A stretch of DNA of 64,000 bases from Diphasiastrum complanatum. Its lineage: Eukaryota; Streptophyta; Lycopodiopsida; Lycopodiales; Lycopodiaceae. The notes under the pieces were generated by a model. It was not told the origin of the DNA and made no database searches. It saw nothing but the letters and a program-made list of their open reading frames with translations. The stretch is from assembly GCA_029204225.1 (NCBI GenBank), contig MU832217.1, positions 17,708 through 81,707 of the forward strand, read 5' to 3'. The stretch's first letter is position 1; each line of letters begins with the position of its first letter. Shown piece by piece: positions 1 through 16,014 of this stretch. The position numbers were made by a program, and so were the translations under genes.

Positions 1-1113
<1,113 letters not shown>

Positions 1114-1900
1114 GCTCTGATGCCATGTGGAAAAAATCAGATCCAAATTGCAACTAATGAATCAATAGATCTTTAGCTTGGGTGCACATCTCTTTGCATC
1201 AACAATGTAGAAAACATGCATCTAACATGATAGAACATGAAAATCAATGCATAACTCATCAAGATAACTAGGATCCAAATAGTTATTGTACTGATCTGTA
1301 CTACAACAAGCATACAACAACAGTTCACATGTGTGGATTCAATCTACAAAATAAAATTTGCATTCTACACATTAGAATAGAAGATATCAAGAGAAAATTG
1401 ATAGATAGAGCTATATATAGAATCAAAGAAGGAAAGTTTTATATACAAAATGAGAACATAATGATCTGTTCTTCATGAAAGTACAACTAGTTATAGTAGC
1501 AATAGTGTCACTTGGCCACTTGCCAAATATTGTTTTAAAATGGTAGTTTCAAGATATTTACCAAAAAACCTAGTCTTACTTGACTAGCTGCAATGTATCT
1601 CCATCAACCAATAGTAATAGGTTCAAATCCAATCTTATCACTTTATCTACTTGCTAAAAATAGCAAAGACACCATTTTAGAGCTTTATTAACATAAAGAA
1701 ATCTATCTCTAAGTTTAAATGTCATTTTGGCCTCAAATTTGCCAAATAAAATCAACATAACTAGTTGGCATTTTTTACATATACAGTCTCTCTTGTAGGA
1801 GGTACTATTGCATGGCATTATGGTCTCCTTATAGGAAGACACATGTCCTGACTTAAAATAGTATGTGTTGGTAACATGCATGGCACACACACGCACATAG
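1114..1900 (-). mobile_element. Copia-type LTR with adjoining primer-binding site
   Basis: On the minus strand, TGGCATCAGAGC (1114-1125) is a one-base variant of the plant copia PBS complementary to initiator tRNA-Met. It directly abuts a candidate LTR whose plus-strand edge begins TGTGG at 1126. A minus-strand TATA-like sequence (ctatatatag, about 1410-1420) is consistent with an LTR promoter. The far LTR boundary is not certain. No gag-pol of this copy was identified. Confidence 0.5.
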
Positions 1901-2640
1901 TCTCACAAATGAAAAATTCAAAAAACTCCATTAGATCTGATAAAATATCATCTGATAAATCTTTACAAACACAATTGTACTTGAAAAGAAATTAGCAAAC
2001 ATATATAATGAGACAAACCAGCTTAGGTGAACAATCTTCGGTCCGGTACTGATCTTCATTGCAATCTTCACATCTAAGAATAGCTTGCATCTAAAGGATT
2101 ATGAAACAATACTATCAGGAGTAGGCAGTGCACTCAACACTCTGAAAACTTGGCAATGGTATCTCTTCAAGCTTACCAAAACTCCCATCCCTTTTTGGAA
2201 TATATTTAGATTGATAAAAGAATATACCACTATCTGAAAGATCCTTTGGACTTCTCCCTCTGTATGCAACTTCCCGACATCAGAGTGAATCACATCCAAT
2301 ATACCTACAAGTGATTGTGCTGGCTCCCATTCACATATGTTCGATGTATATAAATCTGAAAGAAGAAACACTTCTTATAATGGATATTATCATCTTCAGA
2401 TCTTAAATAAAAAATCACCTATAATAGCAACAAAGTGCAAACATTTTGATGTACCACCATTACCACTTGTAAATAACTTTGAGGCCATGTTGTGGGATGT
2501 CACACGTGCCAAAATCATAGGATATCGTATTCTAAGTCAAATCATTAACCTAGTTTTGGAATGGTACCTTTGGGATATGTTCAAAGAGTGCATAGATAGG
2601 GTAGAGAAAAAGTAGGAGCTAAAAATAGCATTTTTCTCAT
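1901..2640. other. No recognisable gene
   Basis: AT-rich sequence with short ORFs on both strands (for example 2337-2615 plus) that match nothing I recognise. It probably belongs to LTR flanks. Confidence 0.4.
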
Positions 2641-3123
2641 TGTTTTTGGATCTCGAGGCATTAACCCTAAATAGGGTGGATCAAGTGGATCATTAGGTTA
2701 GATTTTAGGGTTAGGTTATGATGAATGCATAGAAGCCCTAATATGCTCAGATCCGAGCTCTACATGTATAAATATGTGATGGGATTTCCATCCAATTATG
2801 AGCAAAATCGAGATTTTCCTTCGTGACTAGTTTGAGTCTATGATTTGATTGATGAATGTTATTGGCATAGGATTTTTTTGTGATGATTGAATGAGTTTGG
2901 ACTTGCAGGTACAGTACACAGGCAGCAACAGGCCGTACTTTCACACGTGTGAAGAGTTTTGGAGCTAATTCATGGAGTTCAAGCCAAGATAAGCTAGGAA
3001 TCAATGCATTGATTAGTAATCTAGCTTCTAGATCTTGTTTGGATCTTAAGTAGGTGCTTTCTCCATCATTTCTAGGATCAAATGGGATTATTTTGCAGCA
3101 TTTTTAACATGGTATCAGAGCCA
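2640..3123 (+). mobile_element. Copia-type LTR and canonical PBS
   Basis: The sequence TGGTATCAGAGCCA at 3110-3123 is the standard initiator tRNA-Met primer-binding site of plant copia elements. The preceding segment holds a TATA-like site (tataaatatg, about 2767) and would be the LTR; its 5' edge near 2640 is a guess. About 800 bp of leader follows, then the gag relic at 3930-4431 on the same strand. Confidence 0.6.
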
Positions 3124-3929
3124 TTCCAAGAAATGAGCTTCACTTCATGCTAGAATCATAGATTTTGATGCAATTCAAGCATTGATTGCTATCTAGACAT
3201 AATCTATGAGTAGTACCTTCAATTCTTGATCATTTTGAGTGAAGAGGGATCTAATGTCTTTTGATTTATAGGCTTTTTAGCTTCAAAATTCGAGTTGTGG
3301 TCATCTCTTATCAATTGGATCAAAACAGCAAGTATTTTGCACTTTCATCATATTGATGCTACTCAATTTGAGGAGTCCATCACAAGGAATAGTTTTTAAT
3401 CAATCAAAAGGAAGGTAGAACCTTATCTTTGGTTCTGTAATAGGTCGTTATTAGACTTATTGAGGTCTTAGAAATTCAATTTTGGGGTCAGCCCAAAGAA
3501 GTTGACAAGTGCTCATCAAGGAATGCAATTCTAGTCAAGATTGTGTTCAATTTTTTGCTTGATTTGTGAGATAGTTTGGATTGTTTATTGCATGATGATT
3601 CAACCTGATCTTGTAGGAATGATTTGAAGAGGCATTTATGTGCATATGATTCCTTTTGGTTCAGGTTAGATGAATTTTATATCCTTGTGAAGTCGAGATC
3701 AAGGAGGAGGCAGTTCTAGATCCATTTTTTTTATGCAAATTCAAGCTAGTTTCCATTCTTGTTGACATTCATAGATTTGATTTGGCTTAAGATCAGGTAG
3801 GATCTTATTGAGAGGTCAAGTTTTGAGCTTTCTCAAGTCTCTAAGTAGTGGGATAGCTAGTCTTTCAATCATTTCTATTTTGCATCTATTCTTGTGATCA
3901 AGATCTTGTTTAAAGATAGATGGCTTCAA

Positions 3930-4431
3930 TTTGAATGCATATCTTTTGGATTCACATGATAGATTGAATGCTTCTAATTATTCAATTTGGAAGATAAGAA
4001 TGGAATCAATTCTTATTTTACAATATCTAATGGATATAGTGAGTGGTGAAGAGGATGAGCCCATTCACCCTCAAGAAGCTACAAAATAAAAAAGGAGGTG
4101 CAAGGTTGCTCTCCATTGTATAAAAATGAATGTAGCTAATGAGCTTCTTAAAGAGGTAGGTGCTTGCACCTTGGCTCAATAAGCATGGGAAACTCTTCAA
4201 AAGATATATGAATCCAAGAATACTTCAAGGTTGCTATCCTTGAAGAATCAAATCCTTCAATGTTTTCAAGGTAAAGGAGAGAGTGGACATTCATATGTGT
4301 TGAGAGTTAAAGACTTAAACAAGGAGCTTGCTTACATAGGAGATTCCATTAAGGAAAGTGAACTTGTTCAACTAATCTTGAATGGTTTGAGTGTGGATTT
4401 TGCTACAAAGATAACATCCTTAGAAATGTGA
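3930..4431 (+). pseudogene. Copia gag fragment (UBN2-type)
   Basis: Frame 1 reads as a copia gag: an N-terminal 'LNASNYSIWKIRMESIL' block, the usual W-A-ETLQKIYES step, then 'SLKNQILQCF...ELVQLILNGL', typical of the UBN2 gag domain that packages element RNA. Two in-frame stops (near 4087 and 4180) interrupt it. It ends at about 4431, where sequence of opposite orientation begins, so the element is both mutated and rearranged. Its PBS and LTR lie upstream on the same strand. Confidence 0.8.
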
Positions 4432-4432
4432 A

Positions 4433-5290
4433 CTTTGTTTGACTTAGGAATGAAAACCCTATAAGCTTTCCTTACTTCACTATAGCCAACAAAGATTCCC
4501 TTCAAGATTCCAAAAGATGAGTTGACATAGCAAGTATTACCAAAGATCTTCAAATGTTCCAAGCCTGGATTCTTACCAAAAAGAACCTCCAATAAACTCT
4601 TACCATCCAAATATTCATTTGAGTACCTATTGCAAACAAAGTTAGCACACGTCAAAGCTTCACCCCAAAAAGACTTATGAAGATTTGCATTCACCCTCGT
4701 GGCTTTAGCTCTTTCACAAAGATTAATCTTCCTCTCTTCCACACCATATAGAACCTTTGAGTTTGAAATCTCCCTCTTGATCCCATGTTCCACATAAACC
4801 TTTTTGAACTTTGTTGATAGGTCTTCATTTGCCAACTTTAAGCACTTGATCTTCATGTTGAATTGACTCTCCACAACATTCTTGAACTTGAGAAAAACAC
4901 CAAGGACTTAATTTTTACTATTTAGAACATAGATCCAGCACTATCTACTAAAGTCATCAATGCAAGTCACAAACATCTTTGCTACTCCATTAGTCAAAGC
5001 AGTAGTACAATAATCCAAATGTATTAAATGAAAATGCATCTTAGATCTTGAGCTATGTCTAGAATAAGACAACCTTTGTGACTTTGACATTGAACAAAGC
5101 TTACCAACTTGCATTCAAACCACCATGGTTAGAAACAACATATCCATCAAGTTTGTAGAGCTCAACTTGTCTCTTTCCTCGGGGAATCAAGACTTCATTC
5201 CTTATGATCAAGCAAGAATCACCGACAAATTCCACTTTAAGCCCTTTGTCAAAACAAATAATCCTAGACTTGGATACACAATACTCCAAA
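4433..5290 (-). pseudogene. Copia pol fragment: pre-integrase and integrase core
   Basis: Read on the minus strand, 5289-5101 gives a GAG-pre-integrase-like segment ending in 'RQVELYKLDGYVV'. Several frames then give 'FVTCIDDFSR', the start of a copia integrase core. The long frame 4874-4368 continues with 'FWGEALTCANFVCNR', 'LKIFGNTCYVNSS' and 'KAYRVFIPKSNKVHISKDVIF', the conserved C-terminal half of copia integrase. Frameshifts and stops make it non-functional. It abuts the plus-strand gag at 4431 head-on, implying an inversion or nested insertion. The catalytic region is disrupted. Confidence 0.85.
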
Positions 5291-5696
5291 GCTCGATATT
5301 ATTGGTTACGCCACGTCATATTGGACAATGCCTATAAATAAATTAATAACCTTGTGAGACCCAAACACTCTAATTGGAGTTAGTACATGGTTTAGGACAG
5401 TCAATGCATGTGTAGAGTATCAATAGCAATGACATTTCTTAACCTCGCATGGCTGCATGCACAGGGTGGTCTTGGGTCCATATAACTATTGGAAAATTGC
5501 CCTACTCCATCATTCAATTGGTGTTTCATTTCCAGGTTCTCTCACTCTACTCTTGCTTCCTATTCCTTGGCTCGGGGGTGAAGCTTCTAGAGATTGATCG
5601 GTTGTTGCGTGGTTTCTCCACAGTGTGTTCTCTTGTGTTTTGTCTTGTAAGTAGGATCTTGAGGAACTTTCCCTTAAGGACATTGGTATTAGAGCA
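5290..5696 (+). mobile_element. Possible LTR with variant PBS
   Basis: TGGTATTAGAGC at about 5685-5696 is a one-base variant of the initiator tRNA-Met PBS, so the preceding 400 bp may be an LTR. Its first about 200 bp resemble 48395-48600, sharing 'attattggttacgcc' and 'cattctaattg'-like blocks. No coding region follows. Confidence 0.4.
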
Positions 5697-6369
5697 AGCG
5701 TTATGAAGATCAGAGACCTTGGAGTGGTGTTGCTTTTCAGCAAATTTTTGGTGTGGATCAATTGGTATTCTCATCTAGGTGGAGAACAAGATTCCAAGTG
5801 GGTGAATTCTCCTAGTTTCCATTTTCATGTCATTAAGATCCATCTCTCTTGAAATTTTCTAGAGTTTTATGGAAGATTGTCCATGGAAGCCAATTTGTGA
5901 TGCCTTTTTGGAGCTTTTGCTTGTGTAACTCAAATCGTGTATAAATATGAATTTTCTAGCAAGTGTACTTTCATTATAGGAATCATTAATGATGGAATGA
6001 CTGATGCATGCTGGTTATTTCCATGGTTTACGTTTCTACGCTATGTTTTTGGTCAAAAATTGCTTGTTTTTCATGGTTTTTGGCTAAAAATTGATAGTAT
6101 GAGCTAAAATCCAAAAAGATCAGATCATTAGGATGGCTATAATAGTAGGATGTTGTAAAACGCCTTGTAGTGCCTTCCAAAAGTTGAATGAAAGTCTTTT
6201 GAAGCTCTTCTTGAAGTTAGAAGCAAGAATTCCATGAATTGAGCTTGTAGAAGGCCCAAACAAGCCAAAAAAAGCTTTTTTTGGGTGATTTTTGGGGGAT
6301 GGATTGCTCTCAATTCATGGGGGGGGATATGCTGAAAATTTTTACAGCCTGTTTAGTACTACTCTTGAC
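5697..6369. other. No recognisable gene
   Basis: Short ORFs only. If the PBS at 5685 is real, this is element leader. Nothing else is recognised. Confidence 0.35.
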
Positions 6370-7156
<787 letters not shown>

Positions 7157-7452
7157 GAAGTAGGTATGTGTGATTCTCTTTTATATAGAGAAGTCATCAC
7201 CTTTAAATGAACTAAGTGCTTGAAGATGCCCACCGTTAGATTGTTTCCTCATAGTGTGCAAAAATCCTAGCCGTTCAAAGGAAGGCAAGTTTCCCTCCAA
7301 CCAGGTTATTATTAAAAAAAAACTTCATAAGGGGGTCCCTTTACCAAGGTTGGTAAAGTAAAGCACATTATTCAATTTGGCATCATAAGGGGAATTAATC
7401 TTCAAGATGTTTAACAACGTATATGTCATAGAACTATCGTATAATAGAGCCC

Positions 7453-7662
<210 letters not shown>

Positions 7663-7738
7663 TGCATACTACGTCATGCATCCTACTCCATGCATAAAAG
7701 ATTCCATTCCACATTTTTGAACTAAAAATGTTCATGTG

Positions 7739-7774
7739 GGAGGATGCACCCATGCCACCATGGGTGCATCCTCC
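7739..7774. repeat. Perfect 16-bp inverted repeat (fold-back hairpin)
   Basis: The arm ggaggatgcacccatg and its exact reverse complement are separated by only four bases (ccac). The same core (GGATGCACCCATG / CATGGGTGCATCC) recurs at 8616-8655 and, extended, at 24516-24595, so this is a dispersed fold-back family rather than a chance hairpin. Confidence 0.85.
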
Positions 7775-7812
7775 ATGCATAGGCACAAATGTGACACACA
7801 AATATCTTTATA

Positions 7813-7856
7813 TCTATACTAGCACAGTGTGCCCGCGTCGATGGCAGGCAACCGAT

Positions 7857-7911
<55 letters not shown>

Positions 7912-8260
7912 ATATGTATGCGTATATACGTGTGCGTGTATATGTGTACGTATAGTATTTATACGTATATATGTATGTATGTGTATGTATGTCTATATGT
8001 GCATGTGCATGTGCATGGGTATGGGTATGTGCATGTGTATGCATATGTGTGTGTGTATGTGTATGTGTATGTATATGTATATGTTTATCTATATGTATAT
8101 GTATATGTAGATGTGAATGTATATGTATATGTATGTGTATGTATGTATATATATATATATATATGGACGTGTATGTGTATATGTATGTGCATGTGTGTGT
8201 GTATGTATGTATATGTGTATGTATATGCATGTGTATGTGTATGTATATGGATGCGTATGT
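7813..8260 (+). mobile_element. GT-rich element with Helitron/Micron-like terminus (copy 1)
   Basis: The unit starts with A|TCTATACTAGCACAGTGTGCCCG. Similar termini (ATACTAG...GTGCCCG) appear on the minus strand at about 16790 and about 26995, each leading into GT-rich DNA. Here a pure (GT)n tract (7858-7910) is followed by about 350 bp of degenerate GT/AT. TCTATACTA resembles a Helitron 5' end; the (TA)n abutting the other two copies instead recalls Micron-type elements. No helicase or other protein is encoded. Confidence 0.45.
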
Positions 8261-8615
8261 ACAAACCATAAAAAAAAATTGACAAACCATTAAAAAAAGT
8301 TGACAAACTAGGATCGTTACAAGCCGTAAAAAATAAATAAAGCAAACCCCTGAAGAAAACCTAACGACTCAAACAATTGAGACAACAATCATAAAGAAAA
8401 CCTAGCAAAACAAGCTGCAAAAGAACAAAAAAGTTTTTGTTACTCAAGTTCTAGATAGCACTTAATGTCATAGAGTAAAATCCTTGTCTTGTGCTATACA
8501 AGTCGATGTCCAACTATCAGTTGAACCCATTGTCGACAATACCATATATACTTTAACAAATTCTGCTTCCAAAATAAAGTACCAGCAGAATAAACTGTTA
8601 TTTTGACTCGAACAG

Positions 8616-8655
8616 TAGGAGGATGCACCCATGGTGGCATGGGTGCATACTCCTA
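8616..8655. repeat. 18-bp inverted repeat (fold-back hairpin)
   Basis: The arms taggaggatgcacccatg (8616-8633) and catgggtgcatactccta (8638-8655) pair with one mismatch around a 4-base loop. Same core as the hairpin at 7739. Confidence 0.85.
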
Positions 8656-8823
8656 CTCCATGTACTTTTTTAAAAAAACTAACTAAAATTTTTAGATGCA
8701 TGCATGGGGAGGAGGATGTATGCATCTTGCCCCATGCATACACATTACTCCCCATGTCCTAATTCAAATGCACCTCACTCACGATCCTCCCGCTCTCCCT
8801 CTCTCAGGATCCTCCTTCCAAGA

Positions 8824-8827
<4 letters not shown>

Positions 8828-8873
<46 letters not shown>
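8828..8873. repeat. (CT)n microsatellite
   Basis: CT tract at the end of a 150-bp segment (8690-8827) related to 27170-27293. In both places a 'catgcatggggagg'-type block leads into pyrimidine-rich sequence and then (CT)n, so the tract appears to be part of the repeat. Confidence 0.9.
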
Positions 8874-8877
<4 letters not shown>

Positions 8878-9386
8878 GTGGCCTTTTCGACGTGAGCATC
8901 TTTATTTGGCTTTTGAATTTCCAACAAGCTATTTGATAAAGATTATTGCCTATTCCAAGTCACAGTGGAGTATTTATTTGATGTTTCTTTTGAGTATAGT
9001 GAGTTTTAGAAGTTTTTCTAAATTTAAGAGTAGTCATGAATCTAATAGATTCAACTTCTATGGTTTCTACTGAATCGAAAGAATGGAATCAAATATTTTA
9101 AAAAATGCAACTAGTCTATTCAATTGTGAAGTAGATTCTTAAATCTAGGGGGAGTTTTTTTTCCTCGAGACAGATTATTGTGATAGGCATGTTGTGGAGA
9201 ATGCAGAAGCATTCCCACTCTTAATACTGTTTGTATGAAAGATGAATCCTTGTATACAGCAAAATGGTTTTTTACTTGTAGCAGCTTTGTCGTTGTAGTA
9301 GCAAATATAGGAGAGTTACTAATGTTTGCATTGATTGTGGATGTATTTGTTGGCTGATTACTTCTTGGTGATCATGGATGTCTTGA

Positions 9387-11370
<1,984 letters not shown>

Positions 11371-11888
11371 TTAGTGATCTCCTGATTGGCACTCTCGTTT
11401 ATAGTCTTTGGACCTCGTTCTCTTGATAATGCTCATGTACTTTACTTCGATAGATGGAAATCAATGTGCACTGGTAGTAGTTTGAACAGAGATAGTAGAG
11501 CCAATGTTTTTCTAGACTACTGCTATATGGAAATAGCTCAATAAGTATCAAATTTTGGAGTTCAAACAACATTTCAAAGATGCTCATGCATTATAAACTA
11601 ATGCTTGGAAGCAACGCTCATACATTATAGTATCAGAGGCAATGTATCAGTGATGGGACTCACTGCAATACACTCAAAAGGTCTCGTTATTCTTCTATCC
11701 CTCAAAGTCAAATTGTTTGGTGTATACGTGGTAGACACATAGATTCATACAGCTAACTGCTACTTCATTGAAGGCTGACACTATGGCAACAATGCTCACT
11801 AAATCTGCAAGAGAGAATAACAAGATTTCACATAGTCTCTCTGTTGGAAGTATTTCTAGTGTGTGCGGTGGCTAGATGTACTTACGGG
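11371..11888. other. No gene; contains end motif of CT-tailed family
   Basis: On the minus strand, 11860-11815 reads gactatgtgaaatcttgtta then a CT-rich run. That is the same terminal motif that precedes the CT tract in the copies ending at 37510 and 44843. The rest of the segment is unassigned. Confidence 0.45.
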
Positions 11889-12647
11889 TGTAGTATAGGG
11901 ATGTAGAGATTCGTCCACTTTTTAAGTTTCTACAACAAGCTTCAACGGAAATACAGAAAGAATCAACAGGAATGAGAGCACTAAGGGTTACCCAACTAGT
12001 GCCCGAAACAGAAATAAAGCTAATTAGTAACAATAAAAATATCCTTGCTAAGGCAGACCCAACTAGCAAGATTGCTAAATCCTACTTAACACCCAAAGGG
12101 AGATAATAAGAATTGCGGCTAAACTAAGCAATAAAAAAATCAAACCATGCCACAATTAAAGGCCAATGAAAGGAGGCAAGAGGAGGCCCGAGCGCCTTCC
12201 CTCAAGCTATGCACCTTCCAATGGGAACACAATGAAATGCAAGATAATCACAATAGTAATTTTGCCTTAATCACAAAGTGTTGTTTACAATGCAAATACC
12301 TCTCCTTTTATGGCAAGGAGGGTCTTCCATAAGTTTTAATTAACTTATGGGACTAATCTATTTCTAGCCTTTCTACAACTTCTAACTTAGGATTTAGAAC
12401 TTCAAAGTTTCTTAACTTAGGAAAACTTAAGATAAAAGATTTCTAATCATAATTTTCCTAAGTCTGAGTTCTAAATCTAAGTTTAAGCTATTTTATTATT
12501 ATTTAAACTTCTACTCATGGGCTTACAAAACACATGCCATGGTTGAAGTTTATTGACATATACTCATACGTGGACTTACAAAACACATGCCACGGAGTTT
12601 TATTTCTTTCTTTCTGTGTCAGCACAATTGCTAATATTATCCCCCTC
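11889..12647 (-). mobile_element. 3' LTR of gypsy element A (with polypurine tract)
   Basis: On the minus strand a purine run gaggggga (12639-12647) follows the extra ORF of element A. The sequence beyond contains LTR-like features: a 'cataagttaattaaaacttatgg' hairpin-like stretch near 12330 and a pyrimidine-rich end. Exact LTR edges are uncertain; about 11889 and about 12628 are best guesses from TG/CA dinucleotides. Confidence 0.45.
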
Positions 12648-13930
12648 ATTGGATTGGTGGTCGACACCTTTTCGTCCTGGATCTTTTGTGCTTCTTGGAG
12701 GCGAGACTGTTGCTGTCGGGAGTGGTAGATTGTCGTGCCGATGCCCTCCATCATTTGCCACCATAATTTGTACAGGTGAGGGCTTTTGTGGAAGTGTGGA
12801 AGTGAAGCCCGTGTTGAGGGTTAGTGAGGGTGTGGAGGTGGCAGTGAATGGTGGGGGTGGTGGTGGGAGTGTGAGAGCAAGTGATGGAGAGGAGAATTCC
12901 TGTGTGGATGGAATCACGCCCATAGGATCAGAGCCAGAAGTGCCTGTCGTCCTGGAGCTGCCTGCTACTATCGCTACTGCTTGTCTGCGTTGCTGGGCCT
13001 GGTGAAGTAAGGCCGCCTGCTGCTCTAGGACCTCCTTTGGGACCTGAGATGGTTTAAGGCTCCCTCCAGATTCAGCATATTCCATCCCGATGTCACTGGA
13101 TAGAATGTCATGAGGGACATCGGCTTTTGTGCTGATCGCCTTCCCTTTCTGCTTCTTAGTAGGTGGGGCTGGTGAGACCGGTTCTGCTATCGGTTGGGGG
13201 GTGGCTCACTTTTTTGTGCTTGGATAGAGATCATCAAGCTCCTTAATGGCAGCAGCCGCCCTAGACCCCAATTGTTTTGTGACCAACATGTGGAGGAGAT
13301 ACCCACATTTGGTAGTTGGTTTTCTGGCTTTCAGAGCTCCGCACAGCTTCTCTGCTACCTTCTCAGCCCACTTGTAGTTTTGAGTGGGATCATCCATGGT
13401 GAGGGTCAAAGAAAACAGGTCGCTCGGTGGTATGCGATCCATCTTGGCGGTATGCACTTCAATCATGGTGACGAGGATTTATGAGGCGGCCCGTAGATGG
13501 GGATCCGTGATGAGGCGGATGGCGATCCCATCATTGGTTTGGGCAATGGTTTTGCCGTCCTCTGTCAGAAACTTTATGAAGTACTTGGCATCATAGTTGG
13601 TGCCCTTTCCATGGATTGTCTCTCCGAGATTAGGGAAGCCAATGCTTTGGAGATTCCCAGGACAGACGTTGATGATGGTATAGTTGCCACTCTTGGATGT
13701 AATTTGGAAAGTTTGGAATTCATCCGAATAGGTGGAGTAGGCTGCTCGGATGAGGCTCTCGCTCTGCTGGTCCCGAAAAAGTGTCAGATCAAAGCCAAGG
13801 TTTGTGAGGATATCCTTGGCCAAGGTGAGCTGCTCGACGTATTTCTTATTACAGATCATAAAATATCCCTTGAATAAGGACGAGGGGGTTTACGGTGATG
13901 CAAATTGAGCGAGGAATTGCGGGAAGCCAT
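12600..13930 (-). pseudogene. Extra ORF downstream of pol, gypsy element A
   Basis: Three minus-strand frames (13859-13479, 13466-13206, 13085-12600) join into one protein broken by stops and frameshifts; a start at about 13930 is plausible. The middle part, 'TNDGIAIRLITD...' to 'NYKWAEKVAEKL...GYLLHMLVTKQ', aligns along about 85 residues with the ORF at 53154-53540 in element B. The C-terminal part is rich in Gln, Ser, Pro and Thr and looks disordered. The ORF lies about 690 bp after the integrase end and immediately before the polypurine tract, so it is inside the element. I do not recognise the domain; a structural or regulatory accessory role is only a guess. Confidence 0.7.
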
Positions 13931-14615
13931 GATAGCAGTGATTTTAGATTGCTCTGAGGATTTTGAAAATTTTGAAAAAATTTGGCATGAACTCGAGAGT
14001 AGCAATCTAAAAAGAACTCATGGAGAGAAGAGTGGAGGACTATATATAGACTTTTTTTGGCAGGAATTTGCAACTTCACTCAAAAATCGTCCCTAGTGTC
14101 CGTGATTTGATAATGATGGTCACGAATTTTGAGGCAACGTTCTGAGGGTCCGCGAATTCTTGTAAGTGATTTTTTTTATGTCAAAAGAGAAAAAAAAGAC
14201 TGACAGTGCAAAACTGTGTCGTCGGATCAGAATTCGCAGAGATGACAGAGAAATCGTGGCAATCATTTTAAGCTCTAGCGAATTGTCTGTGAATTCTGAA
14301 AATGGATATATGATGAAAAAACTACATTTTTCTACTTTTAAATTTTTTTTTCGCTGAGACAGAATTTGCGGAGGCCAAAAATGAATCATGCTTTGTAAAA
14401 AAGAGGTCAGGCGAATTCTATTTGAGATGGTGTGAAACAATTCTTTTGAAACTAATGGCTTTTGTGGTTTTCTCAAAGACGATTGTTGGTATAGCTGATT
14501 TGATAGTATCTTGATGGTTTGAACAAGAAAGCACAGCAAAAATATTGTTGAAATGGCAGGTAGGCAATATAAAATGAAAAAAAAAAATAGTAGGAAAGAA
14601 AACAACTAATACATA
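13931..14615. other. Spacer between pol and extra ORF of element A
   Basis: AT-rich, with no convincing coding sequence. Element B has an equivalent spacer of about 1.07 kb (51714-52788). Confidence 0.5.
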
Positions 14616-15960
14616 TCAAGATAAAAACAGAGTTCGTTGTACTTTCTCACCATTGACCACAGTGTCGAGAATATTGCCTTGAAGGGTTTGGAGTTGTACA
14701 TATCCAGAGGCAAAGATTTTTTTAATGACGTAAGGTCCTTGGCCAAAAAATTTCAGTTTGCCTTTGAAGGCTTTGGCCTGGTATAGCAGGACCGTATCTC
14801 TAACCTGGAAGTCTCTAAGTTTCAATGATCGATCATGCTATGCTTTTTGTCATCGTTTGTGGACTTGTTGAGCATGGATGCTGATCCGTCGTGTTTCACA
14901 GAGTTGCTCCAGATGGAATAACATGTTTGCTAGATTCTGGTGAGTATCAAGCTCGAGGTTATAGGCTACTCAAAGGGAGGGGATATGGAATTCCATAGGC
15001 ATAACGGCTTCTTGGCCATATGTGAGTTGAAAAGGGGTTAAGCCTCTAACTTGCTTCAGGGTGGTGCGATAAGCCCAGAGAGCAGCATGGAGTTTGAGCT
15101 CCTAATCAGATCGGCTATATTCGACCCTTTTGGTGAGAATTCCACATAGAATTTTATTTGTGGATTCCGCCTGGCCATTGTAGCGTGGATAGTATGGGGA
15201 ACTTTTGCGATGTACCACAAAATTTTTTGAAAGGAGATTTGCTATGACAGAGTTAAAAAAATGTGTACCCCTATCACTGATAAACTCTAGAGGACATCTG
15301 AAATGAACTATAACCTGTTCATAGAGAAATTTGGTGGTAGAATGAGCGTCAGCATTGCGAACAGCTCTTGCTTCAGCCCGTTTGGTGCAATAGTTCGTAG
15401 CTACTATGATGTAACAAGATTGTGTGTGTCGAGCAGCATGACTAATAGGTCCGACATAATCAATTCCCCATTTCTGGAAAGCTTGATCAGTGGCTACAGC
15501 GTGTAAAGGCATGTAGTTTGTTTTTTGATATCATTTTGTGTGTTGGCAGACATCACAAGCCTTAGTGTAATTCTGCATATCCTTGAAGAGTATTGGCCAC
15601 CAAAAACTGGCCAAGAGGATTTTCTTAGCAGTTGTTTCAGAAGAGAAATGGCTTGCACCAATACCTTCATGAGTGAGGGAAATGACAGAGGGTATTTCAC
15701 CTTCAGTAAGACATCATCGGATGATTCCATCTAACCCTTGCTTGTAGAGTTGTCCTGCAATTAACGTATACGGTTTAGATTTGAGGACCAATGCATGTTG
15801 TTAAGGTTTAGAGAAGAAAGGATCCATTTGCCCTGAAGTTAAATATTCTGTAATTTCCTTAGCCCATATAGGTGTAGAGTCAACTTGGAAAAGGATTGCA
15901 TCTGGTAAATCATCGTTGACGCCTTGATCAGGGGTAGTGTACACGAGTGCATTTGGATAT
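14616..15960 (-). pseudogene. Ty3/gypsy pol fragment: integrase (element A)
   Basis: Minus-strand order: 'NDDLPDAILF', a tail after RNase H (about 15930); an H2C2 zinc finger 'THEGIGASHF...CDVCQ' (about 15660-15540); integrase core 'WGIDYVGP', 'ISDRGTHFF' and 'YNGQAESTNK', carrying the catalytic D, D and E (15512-15102); then 'FQVRDTVLLYQAKAFKGKLKF', the integrase C-terminal fold (14825-14616). Integrase inserts element cDNA into chromosomes. Stops and frameshifts break the frame, and RT/RNase H upstream is cut off at about 15960 near the GT-rich element. Closely related to element B. Confidence 0.9.
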
Positions 15961-16014
15961 TTTTTTGTGTATGATGTATTTCAAAATTTTGTAAAATCTA
16001 TTCTTTGTCCAAGA

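Noticed and set aside
2695-2722. Telomere-like TTTAGGG (attttagggttaggtta)
   Set aside because: Only about two imperfect units, not adjacent to the Penelope-like relic; chance or degenerate.
7814-8345. Val-Cys / His-Thr rich ORFs in the GT-rich region
   Set aside because: Dinucleotide artefacts in GT/AT repeats.
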